In this document: piece after piece, positions 17,043-24,363 of the stretch | Numbering within the stretch: position 1 is the stretch's first letter | How the letters are laid out: every line of letters starts with the position of its first letter | Assembly (NCBI GenBank): GCA_964236735.1 | Contig: CAXSFM010000034.1 | Coordinates: forward strand, 1-24,600 | DNA: 24,600 bases | Direction: 5' to 3' | Origin: JAIVJG01 sp964236735 | GTDB taxonomy: Bacteria; Acidobacteriota; Blastocatellia; Pyrinomonadales; Pyrinomonadaceae | Notes under the pieces: model-generated | Databases searched by the model: none | What the model was told of the DNA's origin: nothing | The model's input: the letters and a program-made list of their open reading frames with translations, nothing else | Position numbers and translations under genes: made by a program

Positions 17043-17142
17043 TTCGTTAACAATCCTCACCCCGCACACGTCAAACATCCTGCGCGCCACTGCCTGACAG
17101 GGCGCGCGGCGGATGAAACAAAAATTCACTTGTTAACGAATC
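17041..17142. repeat. Long inverted repeat with nested GC stem after the sxtIJK-like block
   Basis: GATTCGTTAACAA (17041-17053) and its perfect inverse (17130-17142) bound a 102-nt segment. Inside, CATCCTGCGCGCC faces GGCGCGCGGCGGATG. The result is a two-stem structure starting right at the DUF5989 stop codon. It may be a terminator-like or structured RNA element, or a small palindromic element; there is no T-run to decide it. The rest of the gap to 17224 shows no gene. Confidence 0.55.
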
Positions 17143-17224
17143 TCGCGCCGCCCGCGTCATATATTTTGCAAGGCGGCAATTTGAGAGACAGAGCAGCGCG
17201 CGAGACGCTTCGGCAGTTCTGAAC

Positions 17225-17890
17225 ATGGAAACGAGCGCCAATCTTTTGCTGATGACCGGACATCTCCGTCCCGCGCGGGATGCGGAGCCGACGATAACGG
17301 CGACGGTGATGGCAGCGTCCGGCGTTGAGACTGCCGCCGCCGTGCGTGTCGAGGATGATGAGTCGCCCGAAGCCGCGCTCGTCGCCTTGGCGCGAAACGG
17401 CGACGGGGACGCTTTCGGCCAGCTTTACCAACGCTACGCCGCGCTCGTGCATGGCATCTTGCTGGCGCGCGTGCCTTACGACGAAGTCGGCGATTTAGTG
17501 CAGGACGTGTTTCTTTCGGCGTTCAAGAAACTCGACAGTTTACGAGACGCGGCGCGCTTCGGCCCGTGGGTCGCGATGATCGCACGCAATCGCGCGATGG
17601 ATTTTCACAGGCAGCATCGAGAAACCGAAGAGCTGACGGAGAACGTGCCGTCCGGCAGTTCCGGCGCGCACGGCAGCAGCAGCAAAGCAGAGGCGTCGGA
17701 AGCGCTCGCGGCGATACGGAGTCTGCCGGAGGCGTACAGGGAGACGCTGGTGTTGCGTCTCGTGGAAGGCATGACGGGGCCGGAGATCGCGGCGCGGACG
17801 GGACTGCAAGCCGACTCTGTGCGCGTCAACCTACATCGCGGGATGAAAATTCTGCGCGAGAAGTTAAAGGTCGGGAGTCGAGAAATATGA
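17225..17890 (+). CDS. ECF-type RNA polymerase sigma factor
   Basis: This 221-aa protein has the two-domain layout of extracytoplasmic-function sigma factors, which redirect RNA polymerase to stress or envelope promoters. Region 2 lies at about 63-130 (FGQLYQRYAALVHGIL, DLVQDVFLSAFKKL, WVAMIARNRAMDFHRQ). Region 4 lies at about 159-212 (LPEAYRETLVLRLVEG, TGPEIAARTGLQADSVRVNL), with the helix-turn-helix for the -35 element. The linker is Ser/Gly-rich (142-153), and an unusual 45-residue N-terminal tail precedes region 2; Met29 is an alternative start. Its TGA overlaps the ATG of the next gene (ATGA), coupling it to a membrane protein that looks like its anti-sigma factor. It heads a six-gene run and may control it. 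GTTAAC, 17-18 nt, CGTC (17132-17158) is a weak candidate for its own promoter. Confidence 0.9.
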   Translation: METSANLLLMTGHLRPARDAEPTITATVMAASGVETAAAVRVEDDESPEAALVALARNGDGDAFGQLYQRYAALVHGILLARVPYDEVGDLVQDVFLSAFKKLDSLRDAARFGPWVAMIARNRAMDFHRQHRETEELTENVPSGSSGAHGSSSKAEASEALAAIRSLPEAYRETLVLRLVEGMTGPEIAARTGLQADSVRVNLHRGMKILREKLKVGSREI

Positions 17891-18558
17891 GCGACTACTT
17901 GTGGGACAAAACGGGCGAGCCGGACGCGGAGGTTGAGCGGCTCGAAGAACTGCTCGGCGAGATGCGTTACCGTCCGCGCGAGTTCGAGTTGCCGCCGGAG
18001 ATGAAAGCGACGCGCGCGATGATTATCACCGCGCCGCGCGTCGTGAGTTTCAAGACGCGCCGCGCTTATGCCGCCGTCGCCGCCGCGCTCCTACTCGCGC
18101 TCTTCGCCGGAGCATGGTTCATCACGCAACGTCACGGCGACGCAGCGAATGAGGCGCGCATCAACCACGCCGCGCCACAAACGCCAGCCGCGCCTGCGTC
18201 CTCGACTGGTAAAGATTCACGCACGCCGCAACTTGCGCGAGAACAAGAGCAGATAGTTGAGAGGCCTCAGCAAATTATTGAAAGTCCGCAGCCGACAGAG
18301 AGGCGCATGAGATTGGCGAAGGCGGCGCGGCGCGGCGCGTTGAAGGCGCATGACGAACTCGTCGCAGCCAACGCCGCACGCGGCAGTAATGATGCGCGCA
18401 TGACACACGCCGTCTTCAGTGTTGAGGAACAGCAGCAGGCGAAAGAGCAATTGATGTACGCGCTACGTCTGACGAGTTCGACGCTCAGCGAAGTGCGCCG
18501 GAAAGTTCAGGAGACGAATGAGAAGCCCGCTTCTGAAGAGCGGCATAAGACGAGATGA
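17887..18558 (+). CDS. Single-pass membrane protein, probable anti-sigma factor
   Basis: This 223-aa protein starts in an ATGA overlap with the sigma-factor stop. The N-terminal cytoplasmic part carries YLWDKTGEPDAEVERLEELL (4-23), a motif often seen in membrane proteins coupled to ECF sigma factors in Acidobacteria and Myxococcota. There is no zinc-binding HxxxCxxC motif. One helix (YAAVAAALLLALFAGAWFIT, 61-80) is followed by an Ala/Pro/Gln-rich region and a charged helical end (EEQQQAKEQLMYALRLTSS). The layout N-in, one helix, long outer domain and the coupling to the sigma gene argue for a regulator that holds the sigma factor at the membrane. Assignment rests on position and layout more than on sequence. 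Confidence 0.65.
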   Translation: MSDYLWDKTGEPDAEVERLEELLGEMRYRPREFELPPEMKATRAMIITAPRVVSFKTRRAYAAVAAALLLALFAGAWFITQRHGDAANEARINHAAPQTPAAPASSTGKDSRTPQLAREQEQIVERPQQIIESPQPTERRMRLAKAARRGALKAHDELVAANAARGSNDARMTHAVFSVEEQQQAKEQLMYALRLTSSTLSEVRRKVQETNEKPASEERHKTR

Positions 18559-18569
18559 ATGGAGCAATT

Positions 18570-19205
18570 ATGAAATCAATCAACGCAATCACAAAGCTCG
18601 CCGCCATCGTGACAATGATGATGACGCTTTCAATCGTCGCGGCGCACGCGCAGGCGAACACTGACGCCGGCAAGGGCAAGCTGCAAATAGAGAGCCTCGA
18701 CCAACTCTCGAAGAAGGCCGCGCAGAGCGTCAACGTCGAGATGGACGCGAGCGTCCTCAAACTCGCCACGATGTGGCTCAAAAAGGACGACCCGAAAGAG
18801 CGCGAAGCCATCGAGGCCATCAACGGCCTGCGCGGGATTTACGTCAAGCATCTTGAGTTCGATACGCCCGGCGGCTACACGGACAGCGATGTCGCCCCGA
18901 TACGCAATCAACTGCGCGGCGCGGCGTGGACGAGAATCGTCGAGGTGGTGAGCCGGCGCGAGGGCGCGAAGAACGCGGAGGTCTATCTCGCCACCGACAA
19001 CGGGCGCGTTGACGGCCTCGCCATTCTCCTCATTGAGCCGAAAGAGTTGACCGTCGTCAACATCGTCGGGATGGTTGACATCGAAAAACTACGCAAGCTC
19101 GAAGGCAGCTTCGGCGTGCCCGAACTCGACATTCATGTTGACACCGAAGACACGCCAAAAAAGAGCCGCGTCACCATCACGACATCGCCGAAGACGAAGC
19201 CGTAA
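18570..19205 (+). CDS. DUF4252 domain-containing exported protein
   Basis: The product has 211 aa from the ATG at 18570, which has GGAG (18561-18564) five bases upstream. An ATG at 18555 overlapping the previous stop would add five residues. The signal peptide is MKSINAITKLAAIVTMMMTLSIVAAHAQA. The DUF4252 region covers most of the rest: LDQLSKKAAQSVNVEMDASV, LRGIYVKHLEFDTPGGY, then the typical end LAILLIEPKELTVVNIVG, KLRKLEGSFGVPEL. Proteins of this type are encoded beside ECF sigma/anti-sigma pairs in Acidobacteria and Bacteroidota. Their function is not known; a periplasmic sensor or effector of the response is likely. Confidence 0.8.
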   Translation: MKSINAITKLAAIVTMMMTLSIVAAHAQANTDAGKGKLQIESLDQLSKKAAQSVNVEMDASVLKLATMWLKKDDPKEREAIEAINGLRGIYVKHLEFDTPGGYTDSDVAPIRNQLRGAAWTRIVEVVSRREGAKNAEVYLATDNGRVDGLAILLIEPKELTVVNIVGMVDIEKLRKLEGSFGVPELDIHVDTEDTPKKSRVTITTSPKTKP

Positions 19206-19225
19206 GGGGCGAAAGGTAAGCGCGC

Positions 19226-19780
19226 ATGAAAAATTTCATCTACAAGTTCACGCTCGCCGCGTCGCTCTGCTTGCTGCTCACGCTCGCTGCTGCGCCGCAC
19301 GTCGCGGCGAAAAGCGCGGAGATGGGAGATGTCGTCAAGCTCATCGAAACGCACTACGGCGTCAGGCACAAGGGGACGCCGCTGCTCGCGAAGGTCGGCC
19401 TCGGCGCGGGGAAGATGGTCGCGAAAAGGATGACGCACTACGCTGAATACGGGAGCGTCAAGTTCGCCTACTTCGACGATCAGGATTTCACTTCACGCGC
19501 GAATGCGGGCACAGGCTTCGCGAACTCTCTGCGCGCGACGTTGCATCCCGCGTGGGCGTCGCTCGTCGAAGTGCGGCTCGACGCGGACAGCGAGCAGACC
19601 TACATCTACACGCGCGAGGCGGGAAAGTTTTTTCAAGTGCTCGTCATCACCATCGGGCAGCGCGACGCGACGGTCGTGCAGGCCGAAGTCGCGCCGGGCA
19701 AATTGATGCAACTCCTCAAAGACCCCGACGCGGCGGGCAAAACCTTAACCGACGAAGCGTCGGACGACACGCAGCAATAA
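19226..19780 (+). CDS. Exported protein, probably a divergent DUF4252 relative
   Basis: This 184-aa protein has a signal peptide, MKNFIYKFTLAASLCLLLTL ending near HVAAKS. The mature part has AKRMTHYAEYGSVKFAYFDD, then WASLVEVRLDADSEQTYIYT and FFQVLVITIGQRDATVVQAE, followed by GKLMQLLKDPDAAGK. The order of elements (a Trp before a strand, a YIYxR-type strand, a VVQxxV strand) parallels the DUF4252 gene before it, so it may be a diverged second copy; the call is tentative. A purine-rich AAAGG lies about ten bases before the ATG. It lies 20 nt downstream of the DUF4252 gene in the same run. Confidence 0.6.
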   Translation: MKNFIYKFTLAASLCLLLTLAAAPHVAAKSAEMGDVVKLIETHYGVRHKGTPLLAKVGLGAGKMVAKRMTHYAEYGSVKFAYFDDQDFTSRANAGTGFANSLRATLHPAWASLVEVRLDADSEQTYIYTREAGKFFQVLVITIGQRDATVVQAEVAPGKLMQLLKDPDAAGKTLTDEASDDTQQ

Positions 19781-19837
19781 CGATTCCCGCCACGAATGTT
19801 TTTGTCAGCTTTACTCTCCCCGGAAAGCGACACGCCA

Positions 19838-21187
19838 ATGACGAAAAGCAAACTGTTCCTTGTCGCGCTTGTGATGCTTCTGCTCTGCGGCAGCGCCGCG
19901 TTTGTCAGAGCGCAGGAGACGGAAGAGACCGTCCGCGTCCGCACGCGCGTCGTCTTTCTCGATGCGCTGGTGCGCGACAAACGCACGAGCGCGCTGGCTG
20001 CGGATTTGAAGCCGGAAAATTTTGAAGTGCTCGCCGACGGGCTGCGTCGCGAAGTCACTTACTTCAGCCGCGAGGGCGACGCAGACCGCAAGCCGCTCGC
20101 GCTCGTGCTGGTCTTAGACCTCAACCGTCTCGGCGCGGGACGTTTCCTGCGTCGCACGGAAATCCTCGAAGCCCTCGCCGCAGAGTTGGGCAAACTGCCC
20201 GCGCGCGATGAAGTCGCCGTGTTCGCGCTCGACGTGCAGGGCACAGGTCAACGCGAGTGGCTCTCGTCCTTCACGCACGAACGCGCGCAAATCGCCGCCG
20301 CGCTCTCGTTTGTGCCGACGCTCGTCGCCAACGGCTCTGAAGGCGACGCGCCAGCAGACACCACCAAGACGACGGACGACAAAGATAAACCTCACGCCGC
20401 GCCGACGCCTTCACCGACGCCCGCTCCCACGCCGACGCCGCCGGATGATGACAATAACGCGGATAAAAAAGAGGGGACGGACGAAATCAAAACGGTGAAC
20501 AAGGACGGCTCGACCTCAATCAAGTACGTGAACAAGGACGGCGCGATGGTGACGAAAACGATCAAGCCGGACAAGAGGGTGACGGTTGATATTGACTACA
20601 GTCCCGAATTTTCCGCCGCCGTCCATGAAGCCGTTCTGCGAACGCTCGCCGAACGTCCCAACTCGCAGGCGGCGATTGTCTGGCTCTCCGACGGCATCGC
20701 ACCCATCGAGTACAAAGACCGCGATCAGGCTATCGCGAGTCTGATTCAATCCAACGCCATTTTCAGCGCGCTCACGACCGACATGAAGACCGGATTCAAA
20801 TTGTTCAAGCCGATCTTGAGTCCGCTCGGCAACTGGGCCGGCATGAGCATCTACGGCACATCGCAGTTCGTCGCCAGAAAGACGGGCGGCGAGGCCGTGC
20901 GCGTCAATCGCCCGGACGACTACGCCGCCGGCCTGCGTAAAATCATCGGCAACCTGACGGGACGCTACGCGCTCGGCTTCACGCTCGCCGAAGCGGAGCG
21001 CGACGACGGGCAGATGCACGCGCTCGAAGTCCGCGCCCGCGCGCGTGATGCGAAGGGCAAAGATCGCAAGCTCGAAGTCGTCTCGCGGCAGGGATATTTT
21101 ATGCCGCAGGAAAACGAGAACGCGCAGAAGATGTCGCCGCCGCCACAACAGGTCACGTCGAAGCCGGACGCGCGCAAACAAAATTAA
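19838..21187 (+). CDS. Exported VWA-domain protein (acidobacterial VWFA-related type)
   Basis: The product has 449 aa from the ATG at 19838, with the signal peptide KLFLVALVMLLLCGSAAFVRAQ. The opening VRVRTRVVFLDALVRDK, LKPENFEVLADGLRREVTYF is the lead-in usual for the VWFA-related proteins common in Acidobacteria. The VWA core starts at LALVLVLDLNRLGAG (about 87-101). The metal-site DxSxS is replaced by DLNRL, so metal-dependent ligand binding is doubtful. A Pro/Thr and Asp-rich insertion (about 165-215) with two repeats VNKDGSTSIKYV / VNKDGAMVTKTI interrupts the domain before AAIVWLSDGIAP. The end, TGRYALGFTLAEAE to RKLEVVSRQGYFMP, is typical. The upstream in-frame ATG at 19796 would spoil the signal peptide. 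Probably a periplasmic or surface scaffold protein. Confidence 0.82.
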   Translation: MTKSKLFLVALVMLLLCGSAAFVRAQETEETVRVRTRVVFLDALVRDKRTSALAADLKPENFEVLADGLRREVTYFSREGDADRKPLALVLVLDLNRLGAGRFLRRTEILEALAAELGKLPARDEVAVFALDVQGTGQREWLSSFTHERAQIAAALSFVPTLVANGSEGDAPADTTKTTDDKDKPHAAPTPSPTPAPTPTPPDDDNNADKKEGTDEIKTVNKDGSTSIKYVNKDGAMVTKTIKPDKRVTVDIDYSPEFSAAVHEAVLRTLAERPNSQAAIVWLSDGIAPIEYKDRDQAIASLIQSNAIFSALTTDMKTGFKLFKPILSPLGNWAGMSIYGTSQFVARKTGGEAVRVNRPDDYAAGLRKIIGNLTGRYALGFTLAEAERDDGQMHALEVRARARDAKGKDRKLEVVSRQGYFMPQENENAQKMSPPPQQVTSKPDARKQN

Positions 21188-21197
21188 GGGACACATC

Positions 21198-22283
21198 ATG
21201 GCAAGAGTAGCGTCGGGCAAAGCTCAATTCGCATTCAACAAAATCAGCCTCTTATTCATCATCGCCTTCTTGCTTTTCCCGCGCGCCGGAATTTCGCAGG
21301 CCGTTTCTCCCGTCGAAAATGCGCCGCCGCCTGTTGCCGTCTTGAAGTGGAAATTCAAGACGGGCGGCAGCATCTATTCTTCGCCCAACGTCGCGGGCGG
21401 CGTGGTTTATGTCGGGAGTTATGACAATTATCTCTACGCGGTGGACGCCGCGACGGGCGAGAAGCGTTGGGCATTCAAGACCGATGGTCGTGTCCTGTCG
21501 TCGCCGACGGTCGCGGACGACGCAATTTACTTCGGCGGCCAGGACAATCGTTTCTACGCGCTCGATGCCGCGAGCGGCGCGCTGAAATGGAAGTTCAAAA
21601 CCGAGTACGCCGTCATCTCTGCGGCGAAGGTCGCGAGCGGCGTCGTTTATTTCAGCGGCACGTCGGGCGCGCTCTACGCGCTCGACGCACAAACGGGGGC
21701 GGAGAAGTGGCGTTTCAATCCGGCGCGCGGCGTTCCGTCTTCGCCGATAATTATGGGCGACACAGTTTACTTCGGGAACGCGCGCGGCCTCTACGCGATT
21801 GACCGCGCGACGGGCGCGAAGCGTTGGAAGTTTGAAACTTCATCAACCGTCGTCGCCGCGCCCGCCTACGCTGACGGCGCGCTCTACTTTGGCAGCCTCG
21901 ACGGAAATTTCTACGCGATTGATGCAAGCGACGGAAAAGAAAAGTGGAGCGTGAAAGCGACGGGCGGCGTGCCTTACTCTGCCGCCGTCGCTGAAGGAGT
22001 CGTGTACTTCGGAAGTCTCGACGGCAAGCTCTCCGCGCACGATGCCGCGACGGGCGAGGCGCGTTGGAAAATTCAAACGACAGACGGCATCACGTCCGCG
22101 CCCGTCGTCTCGGACGCGCTTGTCCTTTTCGGCACGACGCGCGGCCTCTCTGCCGTCAATGCGCGCGATGGCCTCCCCGCGTGGAACTTCATCAACGAGC
22201 GCACGACGACAGCCGCGCCCGCAACTATCGGCGGCGTCACTTTCTTCGGCAGTTGGGACGGAAATTTGTACGCGGTGCAATGA
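21198..22283 (+). CDS. Exported PQQ-binding-like eight-bladed beta-propeller protein
   Basis: The product has 361 aa, starting at the ATG at 21198 with AAGGGA six bases upstream. A longer frame upstream is Arg-rich shadow sequence. A hydrophobic leader (KISLLFIIAFLLFPRAGISQ) precedes eight repeats of about 40 residues. A representative repeat is SSPNVAGGVVYVGSYDN, then LYAVDAATGEKRWAFKT; the VYFGS...LYAxDAxTGxxxW pattern is that of PQQ quinoprotein/BamB-like propellers. The N-terminal AVLKWKFKTG supplies the strand missing from the last repeat (NLYAVQ, protein end), so the ring closes by a velcro joint. No catalytic PQQ-dehydrogenase residues or cofactor disulfide are evident, so it is more likely a scaffold or ligand-binding protein. 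It is the last gene of the sigma-factor run, ten bases after the VWA gene. Confidence 0.85.
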   Translation: MARVASGKAQFAFNKISLLFIIAFLLFPRAGISQAVSPVENAPPPVAVLKWKFKTGGSIYSSPNVAGGVVYVGSYDNYLYAVDAATGEKRWAFKTDGRVLSSPTVADDAIYFGGQDNRFYALDAASGALKWKFKTEYAVISAAKVASGVVYFSGTSGALYALDAQTGAEKWRFNPARGVPSSPIIMGDTVYFGNARGLYAIDRATGAKRWKFETSSTVVAAPAYADGALYFGSLDGNFYAIDASDGKEKWSVKATGGVPYSAAVAEGVVYFGSLDGKLSAHDAATGEARWKIQTTDGITSAPVVSDALVLFGTTRGLSAVNARDGLPAWNFINERTTTAAPATIGGVTFFGSWDGNLYAVQ

Positions 22284-22405
22284 GAGGCGAAAGAGTCGGA
22301 GCGCGTTTCAAAATAACCACAGAGAGGAAGAGTTATTCACTCTCGCTTGCAGAAAGAAGAGTTGTCGAATGAGTTGTTGGTGTGTCATCTCGTCGCGGCT
22401 ACTCA

Positions 22406-22617
22406 CTATAAATCTTCCGGTTTGAGTCCCGTCTTCTTTGCCATACGCGCCAACATTTTAGGCCCGATCTCTTCTTTATCGTGGAAAGCAAAGACTACGT
22501 CAGGCCAATCCGAGCGTGCGAGTGTTTTGTGAGACTCGACTCTCGTTTGACGCTCCATCCGATGCGGAGAAGCGCCGCGAGAACACGTTTAGCTTTAGCT
22601 GATGACCATTGACTCAT
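22406..22617 (-). pseudogene. HicA-family toxin gene with a 1-nt frameshift
   Basis: The ATG (22615-22617) overlaps the hicB stop in an ATGA. The frame reads MSQWSSAKAKRVLAALLRIG, WSVKRESS and then runs off into LTKHSHARIGLT and a stop at 22495-22497. Shifting by one base near 22535-22541 restores ESHKTLARSDWPDVVFAFHD, KEEIGPKMLARMAKKTGLKP and a natural stop at 22406-22408. Joined, this is a standard HicA, about 70 aa. Length 212 nt is one base short of 71 codons. HicA is an mRNA interferase; its catalytic His is the one in the (G/E)SHK motif, immediately after the break, so the truncated product should be inactive. A sequencing error in this spot is the alternative. Confidence 0.8.
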
Positions 22618-22820
22618 GCTGCTGCAAAAGAGATGTTCACAAATTCGTGAGCGCTCTCTCCATGTTCAAGCCGGTCTGCGAGCACACGTAACGCCAGAGC
22701 CTGCGCTTTGGCAAGAGCCTCATCAGATGATTGCCCGTAGGCTAAGACACCCGGCATTTCGAGGACTTCCGCCAGCCATCGGCCATCGTCTTCTTGCTCA
22801 TATTCAACAGTAAAAGTCAT
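22614..22820 (-). CDS. HicB-family antitoxin
   Basis: This 68-aa protein comprises just the HicB/UPF0150 partial RNase-H-like fold: FTVEYEQEDDGRWLAEVLEM, PGVLAYGQSSDEALAKAQAL, RVLADRLEHGE. There is no DNA-binding tail, so it would neutralise toxin without obvious repressor activity of its own. Three ATGs stand in a row (22826, 22823, 22820). GAGGTG at 22828-22833 is seven bases from the third, which I chose. Proteins like this have been mislabelled as 2-oxoisovalerate dehydrogenase subunits in databases. It comes before the toxin gene and overlaps it by four bases. With the toxin frameshifted, it is an orphan antitoxin. It lies 49 nt downstream of an attC-like site in minus-strand order. Confidence 0.85.
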   Translation of the reverse strand: MTFTVEYEQEDDGRWLAEVLEMPGVLAYGQSSDEALAKAQALALRVLADRLEHGESAHEFVNISFAAA

Positions 22821-22868
22821 CATCATTCACCTCGGCATCATCCTATCACGAGAAACAAAAGCGAAGCC

Positions 22869-22978
22869 GCCCAACGCCCGAGTTAGCCCGCGCCGAGCGA
22901 GTTAGGACACAAGATACGTCGAAGACAGAATGATGAAAAGCACACTGTCGAGGCGTCGGGTTGAATAAGTTGTTAGCC
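22869..22978 (-). other. attC-like integron recombination site after the GrpB-family gene
   Basis: Read on the minus strand, it starts GGCTAAC (22978-22972, R'' box) seven bases past the GrpB stop and ends GTTGGGC (22875-22869, R' box), which fits the consensus GTTRRRY. Inner arms pair as CCCGACGCC with GGCGCGGG, leaving one unpaired A, the kind of extrahelical base integrases use for strand choice. Length 110 nt is within the attC range. Confidence 0.6.
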
Positions 22979-22985
22979 CGCGTCG

Positions 22986-23498
22986 TCACCTTCCTGCTAT
23001 CCACAAAACATTCTCTATGAATGCCGCCTTTCCTTCTGTGTATGCTTCTCGGTTCTCTTCGTATTTTTGCGCCAACTCACTTTTCAGCTTTTCATACTCC
23101 TCAGCTACTTCTGAGTGCTTTCGTAGATAGTCCCGGAACAGAAGATGACTTCGCCAGAAATCGCTGTCTAATTCGGCCAGATGCAAATGATGAGTTCTTG
23201 GCTCACCTTTGACGAAGTAATGCCGACCCGGAATTCCACTCTCGCCGCGATATTGATAACCAAGACCTTCAATCGGCGCGATGCACTTCTCGACATCCGC
23301 GATCTCTCGCACGGCGACCGCAATATCAAGGATAGGTTTAGCGGAAATCCCGCAGAGAGAAGTGCTGCCCACATGCTCAACTGCAACTAGATGCTCACCT
23401 ACAGCGTCACGCAGTCGTACATCTTCTTCAGCAAACAGTTGATGCCAGAGTTCAGAGTGCGGCATCAACCTCACTATTCCTTTAGGTAATCCAAGCAT
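22986..23498 (-). CDS. GrpB family protein (UPF0157, nucleotidyltransferase fold)
   Basis: This 170-aa protein belongs to the GrpB/UPF0157 group of small nucleotidyltransferase-superfamily proteins. The signature VEHVGSTSLCGISAKPILDI (40-59) holds the GS and DxD-like region of the fold. Others are YQYRGESGIPGRHYFVKG and HHLHLAELDSDFW, also family-conserved, and a helical end KYEENREAYTEGKAAFIENV. Some relatives are standalone and others are fused to CoaE; the activity is unproven. There is no ribosome site before the ATG at 23498. Composition is lower in GC than the genes left of 22.3 kb. It is flanked by attC-like sites on both sides in the same orientation, so it is probably a mobile integron cassette gene. 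Confidence 0.85.
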   Translation of the reverse strand: MLGLPKGIVRLMPHSELWHQLFAEEDVRLRDAVGEHLVAVEHVGSTSLCGISAKPILDIAVAVREIADVEKCIAPIEGLGYQYRGESGIPGRHYFVKGEPRTHHLHLAELDSDFWRSHLLFRDYLRKHSEVAEEYEKLKSELAQKYEENREAYTEGKAAFIENVLWIAGR

Positions 23499-23515
23499 AT
23501 CTATTCAAGTCAGCG

Positions 23516-23605
23516 GGCTAACGCCCGGCATCACCCGCCGCCCCGAGCGATTGAAAGTGGATGAGAGCCGTCGTGTCGGCGGTCGGATGCATGCCGTTGT
23601 TATGC
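23516..23605 (-). other. attC-like integron recombination site after the membrane-protein gene
   Basis: On the minus strand the site begins GCATAAC (23605-23599) four bases past the stop of the gene ending at 23610. It ends GTTAGCC (23522-23516), the same final box as the other cassette junctions. The inner arms GCATCCGACCGCC and GGCGGGTGATGC pair with one extra base, and the arms are joined by a variable loop of about 45 nt. The 90-nt length and tight placement after the gene are typical of cassette attC sites. Confidence 0.65.
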
Positions 23606-23609
23606 CGCG

Positions 23610-24317
23610 TCAGAAACCGAACAATTTCTGACGGAAGTACACTCCCATTACGGTGAATAGAATGAATCCAAGCACTCCCAACACAATCCAGCTAATTCGT
23701 TTCTTTCGCTTCTCGTTTTTTCTCGTTTCAAATGTGCTATAAGGCAGCATTGCTGGAATGATTTGTAGCATTATAAGCACTCCGACGGCTCCCAAAGTTA
23801 TAGATGCAACAGCGGGAATTTTAGCTAGAAGCTCCTTATCAATGCTGAACACAATGGTAAGCAACGCTCCAATCAGCAGCATAGTTATCGTTCCAGGAAA
23901 AAGATGCCACCACTTATTTGAGGTTTCATAGCTTCCTAGAATTGAAAATACTTCTGAGGCTATCCCAGCAGTAACTTCGCGCGCAGAAGCACCATCATAC
24001 TGAATTTCTAGTTTAGACAAATCTTTAATTATGGCGAAGGTAATCTCTATATTTAAACTTTCATTCCCTCTACGTGTGCCTTCGAGCTTAATGCGTAATG
24101 TATCATCTGGAAAATAATTTCTTTGGAATTCCCCAACACTATTCAGCGTCTCCATACCAGATGAATCAACAACTGCAAATTTATAGGTTCGACGAGTAGG
24201 AAAGTCTTCTGAGGAACTAGAGTCTGCCGTTTTTCGCTGGATATAATTCTCTAAATCCAGCAATAGCTTTCGCTCAATCAGGCAAGAGGGGATGATTTTC
24301 GTGAGAGAGTAGGCCAT
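23610..24317 (-). CDS. Uncharacterised membrane protein, probable integron cassette gene
   Basis: I do not recognise this 235-aa protein. Residues 1-130 look soluble: a helical start (PSCLIERKLLLDLENYIQRK), then strands such as TYKFAVVDSSGMETLNSVGE, LRIKLEG, LNIEITFAI and KLEIQYDGAS. Three membrane helices follow at about 140-158 (GTITMLLIGALLTIVFSI), 166-190 (VASITLGAVGVLIMLQIIPA) and 209-227 (ISWIVLGVLGFILFTVMGVY), with a very basic loop ETRKNEKRKKRIS before the last. The gene is much richer in A+T than its chromosomal neighbours. Its stop is four bases from an attC-like site and another lies 47 nt upstream of its start, so it fits a single-gene cassette of about 850 bp. The N-terminal part may be a sensing or binding domain facing the cytoplasm; that is a guess. 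Confidence 0.7.
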   Translation of the reverse strand: MAYSLTKIIPSCLIERKLLLDLENYIQRKTADSSSSEDFPTRRTYKFAVVDSSGMETLNSVGEFQRNYFPDDTLRIKLEGTRRGNESLNIEITFAIIKDLSKLEIQYDGASAREVTAGIASEVFSILGSYETSNKWWHLFPGTITMLLIGALLTIVFSIDKELLAKIPAVASITLGAVGVLIMLQIIPAMLPYSTFETRKNEKRKKRISWIVLGVLGFILFTVMGVYFRQKLFGF

Positions 24318-24363
24318 CAGAATTCCACAATATCATCAATGGGCTTTTAATATGCAACCAGCG

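Noticed and set aside
21045..21197. A 51-codon N-terminal extension of the beta-propeller protein
   Set aside because: Arg-rich, overlaps the VWA gene in another frame; the ATG at 21198 has a good ribosome site and gives a signal peptide.
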